Source: Oxytricha trifallax (lineage: Eukaryota; Ciliophora; Spirotrichea; Sporadotrichida; Oxytrichidae). Taken from it: DNA of 64,000 bases. How positions within the stretch are numbered: the first letter of the stretch is position 1; the number at the start of each line of letters is the position of its first letter. The stretch lies in NCBI GenBank assembly GCA_000711775.1, contig ARYC01001310.1, positions 16,111 to 80,110 on the forward strand, written 5' to 3'. The position numbers were made by a program, and so were the translations under genes. Below the pieces are notes generated by a model. It was not told the DNA's origin. It saw only the letters and a program-made list of their open reading frames with translations, and did not search any database. Below are positions 1 through 11,825 of the stretch, piece after piece.

Positions 1-640
1 TTAATGTTATATTTAAATAAATAACTTTTATTTTTAAAGATTAGAAATTTAGCATTAAAATTTGAGTTTTTAAATCTATGTGAGCATACTCTAGCTAATT
101 GTGCTCATTTATCTATAAATATTATTAAAGTCATCTTGATACCTATTATTAAGCAGTTATTCTTTTAAAATGCCATCAAAATTCTTTTCAATCGCGTATT
201 AAACAAAGATCTGAAATAATAACATCAACTTTAAGCAAGTTCAAGCAATATCTTTCTGTAATGGTTATCTGATTATTATATACTCATTGTTGCAACACAC
301 TTCGATACTACAAATTCTTATTAAGTAGATTCAAACATATTTTTCTCATTCATAAAATTCTAATTAATAAGTTGTCACTTTTCAACAGCCACTGTATGTA
401 AGTGATTTTCTGATTAAATTGTAAAGCCAACTTTATATTCAGAAATAGAACCCTATAAAAAGCATAATAAAAAGATTCTAATAGATGATTAATTAGTTTA
501 TTCCATCGCTTCTAATTCTAGAGCCCCTCTTGTATATTTCCCCTTCAAGCTTTTAAGATAAAGATTAATTATGCAAAAGAATTAGAAAAATTCATGATTA
601 TAGAAATTATTTTAACATTTAAATTAATATAGATATTGTG
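1..640. other. AT-rich region without a recognisable gene
   Basis: No open frame of convincing codon content is seen on either strand, even with TAA and TAG read as glutamine. The base composition matches the IES/intergenic spacers elsewhere in the window. Confidence 0.6.
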
Positions 641-660
641 ATTATCTAAAATGAATATCT

Positions 661-860
661 TTTTAAAAAACGTTTCATCATCCTCATCATCGCCTTCGTC
701 ATCATCCTCATATCTACCACTCTCTCTGTATCACCTGGCGAAGTACCGGGCTAGTGACACCCGTGGTCTTACCAGATAGGACCACTAAAAAATTAAAGAT
801 ATGTTTTTACTTACATTTTAAGGGAGTGCACAGGATCCATCGCCGTCTGATTACTAAGGA
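661..860 (-). repeat. Intron-bearing dispersed repeat, copy A
   Basis: On the minus strand this block reads an exon-like end with CTGTGCACTC, then GTAAGT, an AT-rich stretch with the shared word CATATCTT, a TTTTTTAG end, and then GGTCCTATCTGGTAAGAC. The same order of words occurs at 31920-32115 (-) and, more diverged, at 55090-55300 (+) and 40780-41000 (+). The GT...TAG block of roughly 35-50 bases looks like a short ciliate spliceosomal intron kept in every copy. The downstream part is GC-richer than the surroundings and has GATGATGA-type repeats. The two plus-strand copies continue into MORN-like codons, so the family probably derives from the 5' part of a MORN gene; for this copy that is inference. 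Confidence 0.5.
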
Positions 861-996
861 TACTTATTTATATATTAATTAATATATCACTTGTGATAAT
901 TTATGAATGTTTGAAGAGATTAAATTAATACATAATATCAATTTTTATAACCAAAATTAGTTAAAAAGCCTATGATTGCTAAGTTTTTTCCTGTTT

Positions 997-1308
997 ATGG
1001 AATTACTTGTTATCATGGAAATGCTTTCCTCTCTGTATGGCATTAATTTTTCTACAAGCGTTGCTCAGTTGGCAACTGTTGTAATAGTGAATGGAATTGG
1101 CAAATCGGAATATGCGGTTTATGAAAGCTATCATGAATAATCACCTGATTTTAGTTCCAGACTCAGGATATCTATAACTCGTGCTTGGAACATAGTCAGA
1201 ATTCATCCGGCAATTGATCTTCTGCACAAAGATACGGCTTTAATGCGGATATACACAGTAATTTTAGTAATTATGACCTTTTACTTACGATTTACATTCA
1301 TAGGCTGA
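997..1308 (+). CDS. Possible ORF of 103 codons (uncertain)
   Basis: The region 960-1500 is clearly GC-richer than its flanks, as coding blocks are here. The plus frame from the ATG at 997 is open to a TGA at 1306 in the reassigned code, with one TAA read as Gln. It begins MELLVIMEML and contains ISITRAWNIVR. Other frames on both strands are also open for long stretches, so the reading is not secure. The 12-base word ACTCGTGCTTGG occurs twice, near 1177 and 1327. If that is a pointer, the true reading would skip the sequence between the two copies and the protein would differ. No family is recognised. Confidence 0.25.
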
Positions 1309-1639
1309 TAAGAATATTATAAATAGACTCGTGCTTGGCCAGGACAAATCGAGATTTAGGATCACAAGTAGAACTATGATTGGATAAAGTGCGGTGTTCA
1401 TTTCAATAGCAATCTCCTCTTGCTTGGATGATCACTCCGTTTTCATTACTTCTCTACACCTAGACCTATAATCGAATGTACTCCTTCTAAAATTTGCATT
1501 CTCTGTCTTAGTTTTAGATAAAATCTATTCTTTATTGCATCATAAATAAAACTAAAACACTTATTTCTATTTCTCAAGTATTATGTATTTTACCAAACTT
1601 TTATCTTCAAACTCCAATAAGTCACCAATTATATCCTCA

Positions 1640-3214
1640 TATTTAATTAAAATTATAATTAATTGAGAGGTTCTGGGATTTTGAGTTGGAATGTCAGCTG
1701 ATTTATCCCAATTATGCATTTTATAACCTTGCATCTGAACTTGGTGCGCATGTACAAGTAGTGTGAAGTCTTAAGCCTCGAGTAATTTTTTAGTAGGTTT
1801 AAGTCCATAATTAAAACTGCAGACACATTCTGGATTTTCTTCAAAGTCAAATTTTGGTGCAAACTCATCAGCAAGAGGGTCACTCCAAAGTATATCGCAC
1901 AGCATACCGCCTTCAGATATTTCTTAAAATCTATCAATCTTTTAAATGTCATCGGTATGTTTCATTTCCGGTGAAATACCTCCGTGCATACATAGATAAG
2001 CCAAAAATATAAGCAGATATTTTCTTAATTTCGTATATTAAATAAAATAAGTATTATTGACGACTGCAGCTAGTGGCAAGCAATCAAATGCTCACATAAC
2101 TAAATCATATATTTCTTCATCAAATTTTGTAATATCTTCAGTGTGGAAAGTGAAATGCTCAGTAACAGTTCTGCATTCGTGATTACCTCTCAAAAGAAAG
2201 AATTTTCTAGGATAATTTAACCAAGATATTAACGATTAGTGAGAATAATTGTAATTATATACCTTTATTGTGAAAAGGAGCATCAAACATTCCAGCGAGT
2301 AAACTCCACGATCAACATAGTCACCCAAAAATACATAACTACAATGTTTGTTTAATAAACTTAGATTTAATAATTATTTTTATGAGAAAAATAACGTCAT
2401 ATTGATTTTAATTAAGCATTGCTTCTAATAAATTTAATTTAACTTATAATAAATTGAGAAATTCTACAATTTTTCAAAGTATTTTTGGCAACTTGATAAT
2501 AATTAGTATACTAAAATATTAAATTTGATTCATAATTTATGTATTCTAGTATATAATTACTGAAATAACATAGCCCTCTATATTTTAAGAATGAATGTTA
2601 GAAAATAACTATGAACAACTTACTTTGTCAACTTGGGGTCACCAGCTATCTCTATTAAATTAACTAAATCAAAAAATTGTCCATGAATGTCTCCCACCAA
2701 CACAGTTGGGCCTTGGACTTTTATAAGGTTTTATTCCTTCTCTAATAATAAAAGATTAAATACAAATTAGTAATGGTGATATAAAATATTTTTTAAAAAA
2801 TTGTTAAAAAAATCGAATGTACCAAAGATTAGTCTATAAAATTAAAGTAGCTGCAAAATTTCATGCTAATACTCTTAAGCAATTTTTGGAAAACTTACTC
2901 ATAATATTTATACAATTTTGTATGATCTAAACTAAATCTTCTTTATGCATTTTCTCCTCTTACACTAGATAATCATTTTTTAAAATAAATTTAAATGTAA
3001 ATGGTATCTATCTTCCTTCAGATCTTACAATATAAATGAAATTGTAGTTTAAAATAAAAATTGTAATCTTTGAGCATATTCCAATCTGGAATTTCTTAAT
3101 TCCCTATCTTTAGTCTAGCAGGAAACAGTAATTCATGAGTTATTGGAAATTGAGGAGGAGGTTAGAGTTCTTTGACTACTATCTCTCATAATGGATCAGG
3201 CAAAAGATTTTCCA
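1640..3214 (-). CDS. Calcineurin-like (PP2B-type) phosphatase catalytic subunit, broken into blocks
   Basis: Ser/Thr phosphatase of the PPP family, metal-dependent, closest in layout to calcineurin A. Coding blocks on the minus strand, in protein order, are: about 3200-3062 ([18 protein letters not shown]), 2985-2885 ([16 protein letters not shown]), 2760-2630 ([15 protein letters not shown]), 2345-2262 ([15 protein letters not shown]), 2220-2045 ([29 protein letters not shown]) and 1950-1650 ([28 protein letters not shown]). The GDIHG, GDYVDRG and RGNHE signatures supply the metal-binding and catalytic residues. AT-rich spacers between blocks fit IESs. Two in-frame TGA triplets are seen, at 3186-3188 and 2092-2094, and the usual SAPNYC segment and calmodulin-binding tail were not found, so the locus may be a pseudogene or may need further MDSs from elsewhere. 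Identity is firm, integrity is not. Confidence 0.85.
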
Positions 3215-3614
3215 TTTTTGTTAAGAGTTGCGATAATTGATTAAAATGTAAATTATTTAATATCTAATTAAAGACAGACTACTATTGCAAATTATTTATT
3301 CTTAAAGAATATTTATATTTAAAGAGGCATATGACATATTTTAAACTATAATTTAATTTTTCTAAATTTAGTTATACTAATTTTATTGTGATCATTAATG
3401 AAAATTTAAAAGCATTTATGATTATTTTAATTTTTAAAGCAATTAAAATTTTTGATCGTCATTTAATCAAGAACTTAAGTGAGAAAATATTTTCTCCCTA
3501 GTTAAACCATAAATTAAAAGTTCACTGATTTATGAAACATTGGGAATTTTACTATGATTTAATTTCAAATATTACAATTTTGAATCTTGTGGCAGGCTTT
3601 TATAAGTAAATCAA

Positions 3615-4398
3615 TCATAATTTTAGGTTGCCGACTGCTCTTTGATGCAATAATTGCAGTGGAGTGTTGGTCTTCACTTTCTGGCTGACTATCCAAGTTA
3701 CTTTAGTGCCATGATATCCAGCGCATTCTTCAAACAATAATAATTTAAAAAAATTGGCAATCATAGCATTAATAAGCAATCATGAAATGATCAAATAAAA
3801 ACATGAATGCATTGATTTTCTGATGAATACGAATATGTTTTGAGGGGTCCTACGGATAATCAGGATGGTCGATCGTTTTGTAATGAAGTGCTAAGTTGCC
3901 TTTATTCATGAAATCAGTTTAGATTTTAAAACTAACAATAACTTCTCTACTTTGCATAAAACTTGGAGTCCTAATATTGTAATAGAAAACACATGGACTT
4001 CTATTCATTCCATCCTCGATGACTGTTAAATTCCAAAGAACTTCATCCCATTTTTTGCGCACATCAATATCAGCTAGTGCTTCAAAAGGAACATGCATTG
4101 GTATTTTAGGTAAGATAGCTTCACACTTCGCCATAATTTCTGACATGCTGTTAAAGCCTGTTTCCTTCCAAACCTTGATATAGTCATTTTTGAAACCAAG
4201 TTCCCATTCACTTTCTGGTAAGCCAAGTAAATTTTCGAATTCTTAGAAATCTTCATCAAGACCTGCTACAGTAAGAAGGGCATCTTAATCTTCATTATCA
4301 AATTGCATTTAATTTTCTTCGTCTCCATGTCTCTAGTTGGCACTTGTTTCTTTTTAATCATTGAAATCTGAAGAGAATTGCTAAGTGAACATCATCAT
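3615..4398 (-). CDS. START-domain (lipid-transfer) protein
   Basis: A minus-strand gene with ATG at 4398 (MMMFTQQFSSDFN) and TGA at 3615-3617. After an acidic Gln/Asn-rich start the START domain is recognisable: VRKKWDEVLWNLTVIED, then YYNIRTPSFMQSREVIV, then HYKTIDHPDYP and finally GYHGTKVTWIVSQK. These match the pattern of the StAR-related lipid-transfer fold, which binds a lipid or sterol in a hydrophobic pocket; the ligand cannot be told. Blocks run about 4398-3920, 3905-3835 and 3740-3615, with AT-rich spacers between them that fit short IESs. It is about 200 codons, one START domain with little else, and lies head-to-tail with the phosphatase gene downstream. Confidence 0.8.
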
Positions 4399-4439
4399 GT
4401 TAAAAATGTATTCTTTCAAATCTCAGACTGGTTTCAATA

Positions 4440-5310
4440 ATCTCTCTTTCTAGTAAATTTCTTAAAGATTTCAATCAATTTTTATTAAAAGAGTATTTAC
4501 GATTATAATTAAACTAAAGGATAGATAGATTCTTCAATAATATGAGAATAAAGGAAGAATAAATATGCGCTTTAGAACAAAAACAAGATCAAGAGAAATA
4601 AGTCTAAGAAAGTAAGTTATTCAATTTTTTACTTAAAGTCTGTTATTAACCGAAAACTATAAAACGAAGATATTGATCTTGAAGAAATTGATAAGTTTCT
4701 ATTAAATATTGATAAATACAAAATAATCGTGAAAATTATAATTGAAAAATTTATAAAATGCCATTAATTAAATATATGTAAATCAGATTATAAATAAGAT
4801 AGAAAAAATGAAATGATTATAGTTTTTTAGTCATACTGCGAAATAAATATGCTAAGTGATTTAATAAGTTTTTTATTACTTTTAATTATTTTCTAATTTT
4901 CCTAAACATTTCTTGTTCAGCGAAGGTCATAAATATGAGAGTATATTTAGTTTTATTAGAACATAGAGAGTTATATTCACGAGTCTGAAAATACTTTAAA
5001 TTTTATGCTAATCGCGGTTGAAGCAAAACAAAACTTAGAATGTCTGATGAAACTTAAATGTACCAAGTACAAATGAGTGATAATCGTTAAATTAGAATAT
5101 ATTTAATAAAATAATATGAAATATTAGGACTTACTTTAAATTCTTATGTTGAGAAAATATCTATTTCATGAGGTACTGTGCAATGTTTTAACAGTGTTTG
5201 TCCATTTTAATTATAATCTAGGTAATTTTAAATTTATTATGTTTATTTATGATTTAAGACAATTTTTATTTTGAAAAATTCATGATTGATACTAATTTAA
5301 CTCTTTATAA
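4440..5310. other. AT-rich intergenic stretch
   Basis: Lies between the start of the START gene (minus) and the start of the plus-strand gene at 5.36 kb, so it should hold divergent 5' regions. No open frame worth reporting and no clear motif was seen. Confidence 0.5.
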
Positions 5311-5358
5311 TTGATATTAATTTATTGAATAGAACAAGACTATGAAGAGAGAGTAAAG

Positions 5359-6290
5359 ATGGAATTCATGTATACCCATTTCGTAAATAGCATCCGTTAA
5401 ATGAGCAGAGAAATCATGGCAACTCTTGATCCAGATTTCAGTATGCAGAGATTTTACTAGCGTCTTGAAGAAATCAGAGATACACTGTTTACAGATGGAG
5501 AGTTCTGCACAAGATTCATAAAAGAAGAATTGAAAACAAGTGCAACCTATGACAACGGTTCTCAATCGAGAAAGTTAATGTAAGTTGTTTTATATTAAAA
5601 CCCTAAGCAGACTTCATAATAATTGTTTTATTGTGATACGCGAGTTGTTTGCTATTCACATCACTATGTATTGGATGTCTATAAAGTAAGCAAGCTTAGA
5701 TAGACACTGAAATCTAAAATGACTAGCATTAGAATGAAGAGAGTGATAAGCTCTATTAAATTTAATCAAGCGTAAAATCTTTAACTGAAAATTCTAACTT
5801 GCTGTTCAGAATAGCTCAACTTCTTAACCAAACAAATTCTGATATGTCAAAGAACGAGAAGTTTTTAATTGAAAGTCTTGATGAACTCCTGAATTAATTT
5901 GAGAATGATAACAACTCTGAAGATGACAAGGAGAGATTGAAGAAGATTCAAAAGATAAACAGAAGACTAGAGTTGAACTATAGAAAAAGAGCTGAAGATA
6001 GAATGACTACAAATAGAACTAACGGTAAAACCCCTTAAATAGTCATTATGAATATGGATACTCCTAAAATGAAATAAGTGAGCCTTGATCCTACCATGTA
6101 GTTCTCTCCTGATAAACGGACTTTCTAGAAAGAGAGAAGCAAAATATTAACTAGTTTAACATTTATCCCATAGTTTAAAGATCTAAAATACGGATAAATA
6201 ATTTCATGTATTGAAGAATCTTCTCTCAACAACAAGGAAAATAATGAATCCACAGGTAAATACGATATCTATTTAAAGTAAAATAAATGA
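5359..6290 (+). CDS. Hypothetical protein, charged and Gln-rich, two coding blocks
   Basis: Block 1 (about 5359-5580) reads MEFMYTHFVNSIRQMSREI and continues LEEIRDTLFTDGEFC. Block 2 (about 5690-6290) is in another frame and includes LLFRIAQLLNQTNSD, ERLKKIQKINRRLELNYRKR and FSPDKRTFQKERSK, ending at TGA 6288-6290. The AT-rich stretch 5581-5690 between them is a probable IES. No TGA occurs inside either block, while TAA and TAG are frequent as Gln. The middle of block 2 is strongly charged and likely helical or coiled coil. No family was recognised. The upstream reading frame has a TGA just before the chosen ATG, which supports that start unless a further MDS precedes it. Confidence 0.6.
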
Positions 6291-6489
6291 TTTATTATAA
6301 TTACCTAAACCAATAACGAATATTGCTGAATACGCTTTCCAATTGAATATCAGTACTGAAAGCAAAGCGAAAAGTAAAGTAAACTTTAGCCATTATTTAG
6401 AAATATTTGATAAAAATAAATGATTTAGCAAGTAATAAAAAGAATCCAAGTCCGATAATTCTTGAACTTATATGATATTTCTATAAGAA

Positions 6490-7337
6490 TCATGATTAAA
6501 TTTCTTTAAATTAATTGATCCATTAGTTGTTATGATAGTTTGGGTCTTTTATAAAACTGTCTGGAATTACTTCAATAACCATCTGATTTCTTCCAATTTT
6601 TTTGGATATAAGTTCTTTCACATTATCCACGTTATTTGATAAACATTCAAAAATTTTGTTTCATATCCTACTTACCATTAACTTTACTCGCTCGTAGTAA
6701 TCTTCCTTAATTTTTGATTGAGACTTGGGAATAATTTCAACATTGGCTCTCTTTGGGAAGGTGAGGTAGTCCCAACCTGAGGAAGTAGATCTTAAACTAA
6801 TCATACTCATTGTAAGAGTTGATTTATCTGGAGACATTGACTCACCAGATTCCTCAGATATTATGGGTCGGTTTCACTAATAAAAATTGTAAATGTGGAT
6901 ATTGTATCAATTTTACTCATAAAAAATAGAGTTAATGAATTTGAAATAAATAGATGTTTCCAAGAGTGTCTGGACTGAAAACTAAGTCATCTTGAGTGAC
7001 CGTCCCGAACTGAGTCTTGCCAGTACCTCCAGGCGTCTACAATTGTGATGACTTTTTGTTTTTCTTTTTACGCTTTAATTGCTTCATCTAATCCGTGAAA
7101 TCATTTTCATGATTGAACTTGAACATATCAGATGATTATTCATGAGATCTCATTAATAATTTACTTTACTTTGCCAATTTATCAAATTATAGATTCATAA
7201 ATATATTTGATACATCATAAAGATCTCTTCATTATAGCTCCCTGAGTATCTTCTGCAACAGAGCGCATTAAATGACTCTCGTCTGTGTTCATTTAGGTGG
7301 CTGTGACTAACGGCCTCTGAGTCTCAAGTGATAGCAT
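6490..7337 (-). CDS. Hypothetical protein in four or more coding blocks
   Basis: Minus-strand gene with start at 7337 (MLSLETQRPLVTAT) and TGA at 6490-6492. Blocks: 7337-7215 (HLMRSVAEDTQGAIMKRSL), 7130-6957 (FTDQMKQLKRKKKNKKSSQL, TQDDLVFSPDTLG), 6880-6670 (EESGESMSPDKSTLTMSM, GWDYLTFPKRANVEIIP) and 6625-6490 (NVKELISKKIGRNQMVIEVI). The spacers are AT-rich, as expected for IESs. The protein has a Lys-rich patch and a Ser/Thr-rich middle. No domain is recognised. It is convergent with the gene at 5359-6290 and divergent from the MORN gene, leaving about 390 bp for both promoters. Confidence 0.6.
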
Positions 7338-7722
7338 TTATTTTTAGTGTTTATATATATATTGATTGACAATTTATTTAGCTTTTAATTATAGTATAAT
7401 TTTAAGGGCTATTACTTTAAATTTTATTATAACTGGAATATTAAGAGTCATACATTGAATCAATCTTATCTATATTATCATAAGAGTGTAATCTTGGAAA
7501 GTTACACGTAACCTATATATTCTTATTTTACTTTCAAATTTCTGATCTACTCTAAAATTTACTCTAATAATATACAATAAATATTGATTTTTAATTATAA
7601 TAGTATTCTCTCATTTAATTTAAATGTTAAGATAGCAAGTGAAATTTAATTTATAGAATCTAAAAATACAAATAATTCTTCTTAAATATTAAAATATATC
7701 ATAATTTATTGACATACTAGAA

Positions 7723-10700
7723 ATGGGCTAAACATGTGGGACATGCACTGGCATGGATGATCAATTCAATGGCACTTGCTACGACGCTAATTGGTGCTGC
7801 TTCAAAGCCAGAACCAACATCCAGGAGTATATTTGAGTTCATAATTTTAATCAAATACTTCCTTAATTAAAATGATTTTTACGAATGCTTGATTTTAGAT
7901 ATCACTAAATATTTTAATTATAATAATTAAGAGTATGATGAGAATAGTGTGTAGCTAAGTTAAAATGGTAGTAATAATAGACACACTAGAAATTAATCAA
8001 GAGTTGATTCACAAAATACTTTTTTTTTTAGATAAGTTTCCTTTTCTTTTAAAATATTTTGTAGCTTAATACAAGTCATAAAAATGGTAGCAACTATGGT
8101 ATGACTCAAAGCAGAGGAAACATAAGAATTGACAATAATAATTAAAATGACGATTACGCAATTACTATGAAGAAGAAACAAGATTAGCAGTAATTTACTA
8201 ATAAAATTGATATGGGAGATTTAATGTAGTTTAATGATGATGTCAGCACTATGAGTATAGTAATTATCTTAAAAGAGCAAAAAATTTGGTTTTGGGCATT
8301 TTAATTATTTAATTATATGAGTAGAGTTAATATTCCTAAATAGCTTATGATTTTGAAGTGCAATTAACATATAATGAAAATATTAAATTAATAAAATCTG
8401 ATGTTTTATGAATTTTATTAGGAAATTTCTTTTAATAAAATTGTTTATACACATTAACTTATCAATAAATCTCGTAAATAATAGTATAACTTAATCCAAA
8501 TTGAAGTAATTTAAACATATAATTATTAAAAATATATTCTCAAAGTATGAAGTTTCTTGAATCCTTTAGGTAAAATAAATTCATTAAATAAGCTTATTTT
8601 GATATAAATTTGTTATAATATATTGAATTTATGATATTTTTAGTTTCGTTTAATCTAGAGCAATAATGACAGTGGTAAAAATGCGGATTCATAAAAGAAG
8701 AATCAAAATCAGTTTCAATAATTAGATCTTAAAATATAACATAAGATAAAATTACTTTTTATTCAAAGTGAATTTATTAAAATAATCATTAGTATATTTT
8801 AGAATTTTCAATAATTTGATCCCAATGAAGAGTTGATTCACGTAGATCAATTAACTCTTGTTGAAGATTAATCAGTATAAACTGGTCAGATAAAAAGCTC
8901 CCATTTTCTCATAAGAAGCTTATAATCAAGCATGGCAAGGGCAAGTTAGTATGGAAATACGGCGCCTCATTCGAGGGAGATCGGAGAAATAACAAGGCCA
9001 GTGGGCATGGAGTTTTTCATCACATAAATGGCGACGTTTATGAAGGCGAATTTCAGAATGATAAGGCAAATGGAAGAGGTAGCTACTATCGTAAAAATGG
9101 GTCTAAATTTAATGGTATGTGGAAGGATGACCTCAAACAAGGCTATGGTCGTGAAGAGCGGGAAGATGGCTCTTTTTATGAAGGAAACTTTCATCTTGGA
9201 CTCAAGCATGGCCAAGGATATTAAAAGTGGACTGATGGCTCTATTTACGATGGAGTCTGGGCAAATAATAATAGTGAGGGATATGGGACATAAACCTGGC
9301 AAGATTGTCGTAAATACATAGGCGATTGGAAAGAAAACAAATTGCATGGATAAGGCAAATATACTTGGGAAGATGGCAGATGTTATGATGGAAAATATGT
9401 TGATGATAAGAAAGAGGGATATGGTGTTTATACTTGGCCTGATGGGCGTCGCTACGAGGGTATGTGGGGAAATGGTAAATAGCATGGAGAGGGTAAATTT
9501 TTCAATAGTTAAGGAAAGAGTAAGCGTGGACTCTGGGAAGACGAACAAAGAATAAAATGGCTTGATAGTAAGAAAGATAAAGACACTCTAAGCAATCTAA
9601 GCAAGACAACTAAATTTAATTTATTTATGTCAGAAATTTTATATCTTTTTATGTTGGTATTTTCTGAAGAATTCATTATTAATATTGCTAAAATATAATT
9701 GATTTGGGAAAATTAAATAAAATTAATTAATATAATTACAAATTAGTGGCAGTTGACTTTCTCCAAACTTACACAATATGGTACTTTACTGATAGAAAAT
9801 TCAAAATCAGCTGGTCTTTACTATTGGCGGTACTGCCCCTATCACATCGTAGGAGCGATATAACTTGACTTTAGTTTTGGCATTAAATTTACTAAGAAAT
9901 CACCTAAAATTAAAGTGAAGTTATCTCGCTTCAGGGATGCGATAAGGCAATACCGCCAATAGTAAAGTCCAGCTAATTTTGAATTCTTTATCGAAATAGC
10001 ACCATATTTTGTAGGTTTTTGAGAAAGTAAACTGCTACTAATTTGTAATTATATTAATTAATTTTACTATAATTTTCCAAAATCAATTATATTTTAGCAA
10101 TAATAATATACTAAATATTAAAAAATGAAGTTGTAAAAAATTTATAAAACCAATCAAAAGTACTTCTCAACATACATTAGAGATATTGACACATACAATA
10201 AAGAAACCATTGCAGGAAACGTCCGTTCTAATGTAGCTTATTATCCTTTAATAGTGATTGGAGTCACTCCTACTTCTATTGAATTTGCACACTAACTTAC
10301 TAATAAATATGATATTGCTCCTTAAGATGTTGCCTTTTTCGGAGACTAAAATTAAATTAAATTAGCTGAATATGCACAGAGCCGTGCACCCAAAAACATT
10401 TTTGAATTACATCCAAATATACCTTAACCAATTCTTTTCTCTTCATTAAATGAGACATACTAAAATTATCGACTGGCAAGAACTAAATTGAAAGAGAAAC
10501 TTTTGTATTTTGTGAACCCTTCGATTGATACGCCAGAGGAAAAATGCTATAGTTTCGATAAATTAATTGTGTTCCCAGAACTCACAGCATTGGAAAAATA
10601 GCAAAGATATTAAGTACCAGAACTATTTGAAATCTTATAGATAAAGCGCATATCATTATGATTAACATGATTATTCTAAGAAACTTATTGATCCCGTAAT

Positions 10701-11602
10701 GGATCCACAATCAGCATTTATACTCTGCAAATACATTTATCAGAAGATTAGAAGTGAAAAGATTTAATTGGATAAAGGAATAGCGATAGTAGATGACTGC
10801 CAATTTAACAATGAGAAATTAGGTATTTAAAATTATAAATGAATTTTATTTAATTATATATAATAAATCCTTACCCAAAATGAAATCAATATTTAGCAAA
10901 TACACTAAGAATCTAGTAAAATTAATGTAACTTTAAGAACATGAAGTTAAGTATTTCTTTAAACAGTGGAGTTAAGATTAAAGTCCTTAAGAAAGTATCG
11001 ATACAATTAATGAATCAAATAAACAAGGAAATAATTTAAAACTATTAGATCCAATTTTTAAACGTAAATTTATATTTTTAGGTTTTGTCAGATTTAATCT
11101 CTAATTTCATTTAATTACTATTGAAATAAATATATTATAAAATATTTAGTTTTATAATGTGTTATATTTTGATAAAATCTTAAAATTCAGCACAAAGAAT
11201 ATTAAATTTAATTTCCTTAATGTTTCCTAAAGCAATGCGGATAACATAAATGATTAAATCAGTAATGCCATTGACTATGACTACGCTTTCATTTATCCCT
11301 AGCTTTCATTAAACCCTGATTTAGACTTCGAAGATATTAAAAACCAATAAAAATTAGGGAAAATGCGAAATATTTACTTTATAGATGAATACTAAACAGG
11401 TTTTGGTAACAATAAGGAAATTAAATAAAATATTATTAAGAGAATTCTTGAAAGTTTATGATTTAATTATTCTATTTTACTTACTTTGAAATAGATTTTT
11501 CAATTTAGATTTTTAATGGTTTTCAAAAAATTATTTTTTATTCGAATTTGCAAGACAACTAAAACCACTGAAGGCAACTTTTAAACTCCATCGTAATTAT
11601 GA
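7723..11602 (+). CDS. MORN-repeat protein split by IESs, last block behind a nested gene
   Basis: Starts at ATG 7723 with a Cys-rich block ([20 protein letters not shown]). Further segments at 8640-8890 are Gln/Asn-rich ([16 protein letters not shown]). The main block, about 8895-9614, carries six to eight MORN repeats with the usual Y-EG-W/F-N-K spacing, for example [28 protein letters not shown] and [17 protein letters not shown]. The word GCAAGACAACTAAA at 9601-9614 recurs at 11550-11563. Joining there keeps frame and gives a short tail (TTEGNFQTPSQL) ending at TGA 11600-11602. MORN repeats usually bind lipids or scaffold membranes and cytoskeleton; the role here is unknown. A frame change near 8910 needs a small IES or an indel. 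A 193-codon antisense open frame over this block is only a shadow. Confidence 0.8.
9601..9614 (+). repeat. Pointer copy 1 (14 bp) ending the main MORN block
   Basis: GCAAGACAACTAAA, identical to 11550-11563. Coding content stops after it, and the reading frame AGC AAG ACA ACT AAA is the same in both copies. This is what an MDS-MDS pointer should look like. Confidence 0.7.
9685..10100. mobile_element. Family A palindromic element, TA target duplication
   Basis: A 416-bp element starting TTGCTAAAATATAATTGATT and ending in the reverse complement, flanked by TA at 9683-9684 and 10101-10102. Nearly the whole element is one long imperfect inverted repeat: the words GGCGGTACTG and CGATAAGG occur in mirrored order around a centre near 9895. 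No ORF. A non-autonomous Tc1/mariner-like element is the likely class, because of the TA duplication; this is inference. Confidence 0.8.
10125..11461 (+). CDS. Hypothetical gene nested in an IES of the MORN gene
   Basis: ATG at 10125 ([18 protein letters not shown]), only 24 bp after the palindromic element, TGA at 11459-11461. Readable stretches: 10125-10650 ([39 protein letters not shown]), 10650-10830 ([20 protein letters not shown]), 10880-11065 ([20 protein letters not shown]) and 11090-11461 ([20 protein letters not shown]). A 24-base GTAAAT...TTTTAG segment at about 11066-11089 is a likely intron, since removing it joins two open frames. One frame change near 10640 and one at 10825-10880 are not resolved (indel, IES or intron). 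No family recognised. The whole gene lies between the two pointer copies of the MORN gene and so should be excised from it during somatic development. Confidence 0.65.
11550..11563 (+). repeat. Pointer copy 2 (14 bp) opening the last MORN block
   Basis: Identical to 9601-9614. The 1,949-bp interval between the copies contains a TA-flanked palindromic element (9685-10100) and a whole gene (10125-11461). Confidence 0.7.
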
Positions 11603-11825
11603 AGGAAATAAAATTCTCTTTCTACAACCTCTAACAAGCCAAATATTTATCATTATTATTCTTAACTTAAAAATAAGTAACATGCTTTTTAGCAGAATAA
11701 GTAATTTACTTAAATTCTTAGTATGTTTATATATTATTCTGATTATTAAAAGGTTTCATTTAAGTAAATGATTCTTTATTAATTTACTATCAAACTAATG
11801 AAATAGAATAGTTTAACTAATAAAA

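Noticed and set aside
8967-9548. 193-codon minus-strand open frame in the standard code
   Set aside because: It lies exactly antisense to the MORN repeats, whose regular codon pattern keeps the opposite frame open. The plus-strand product is clear.
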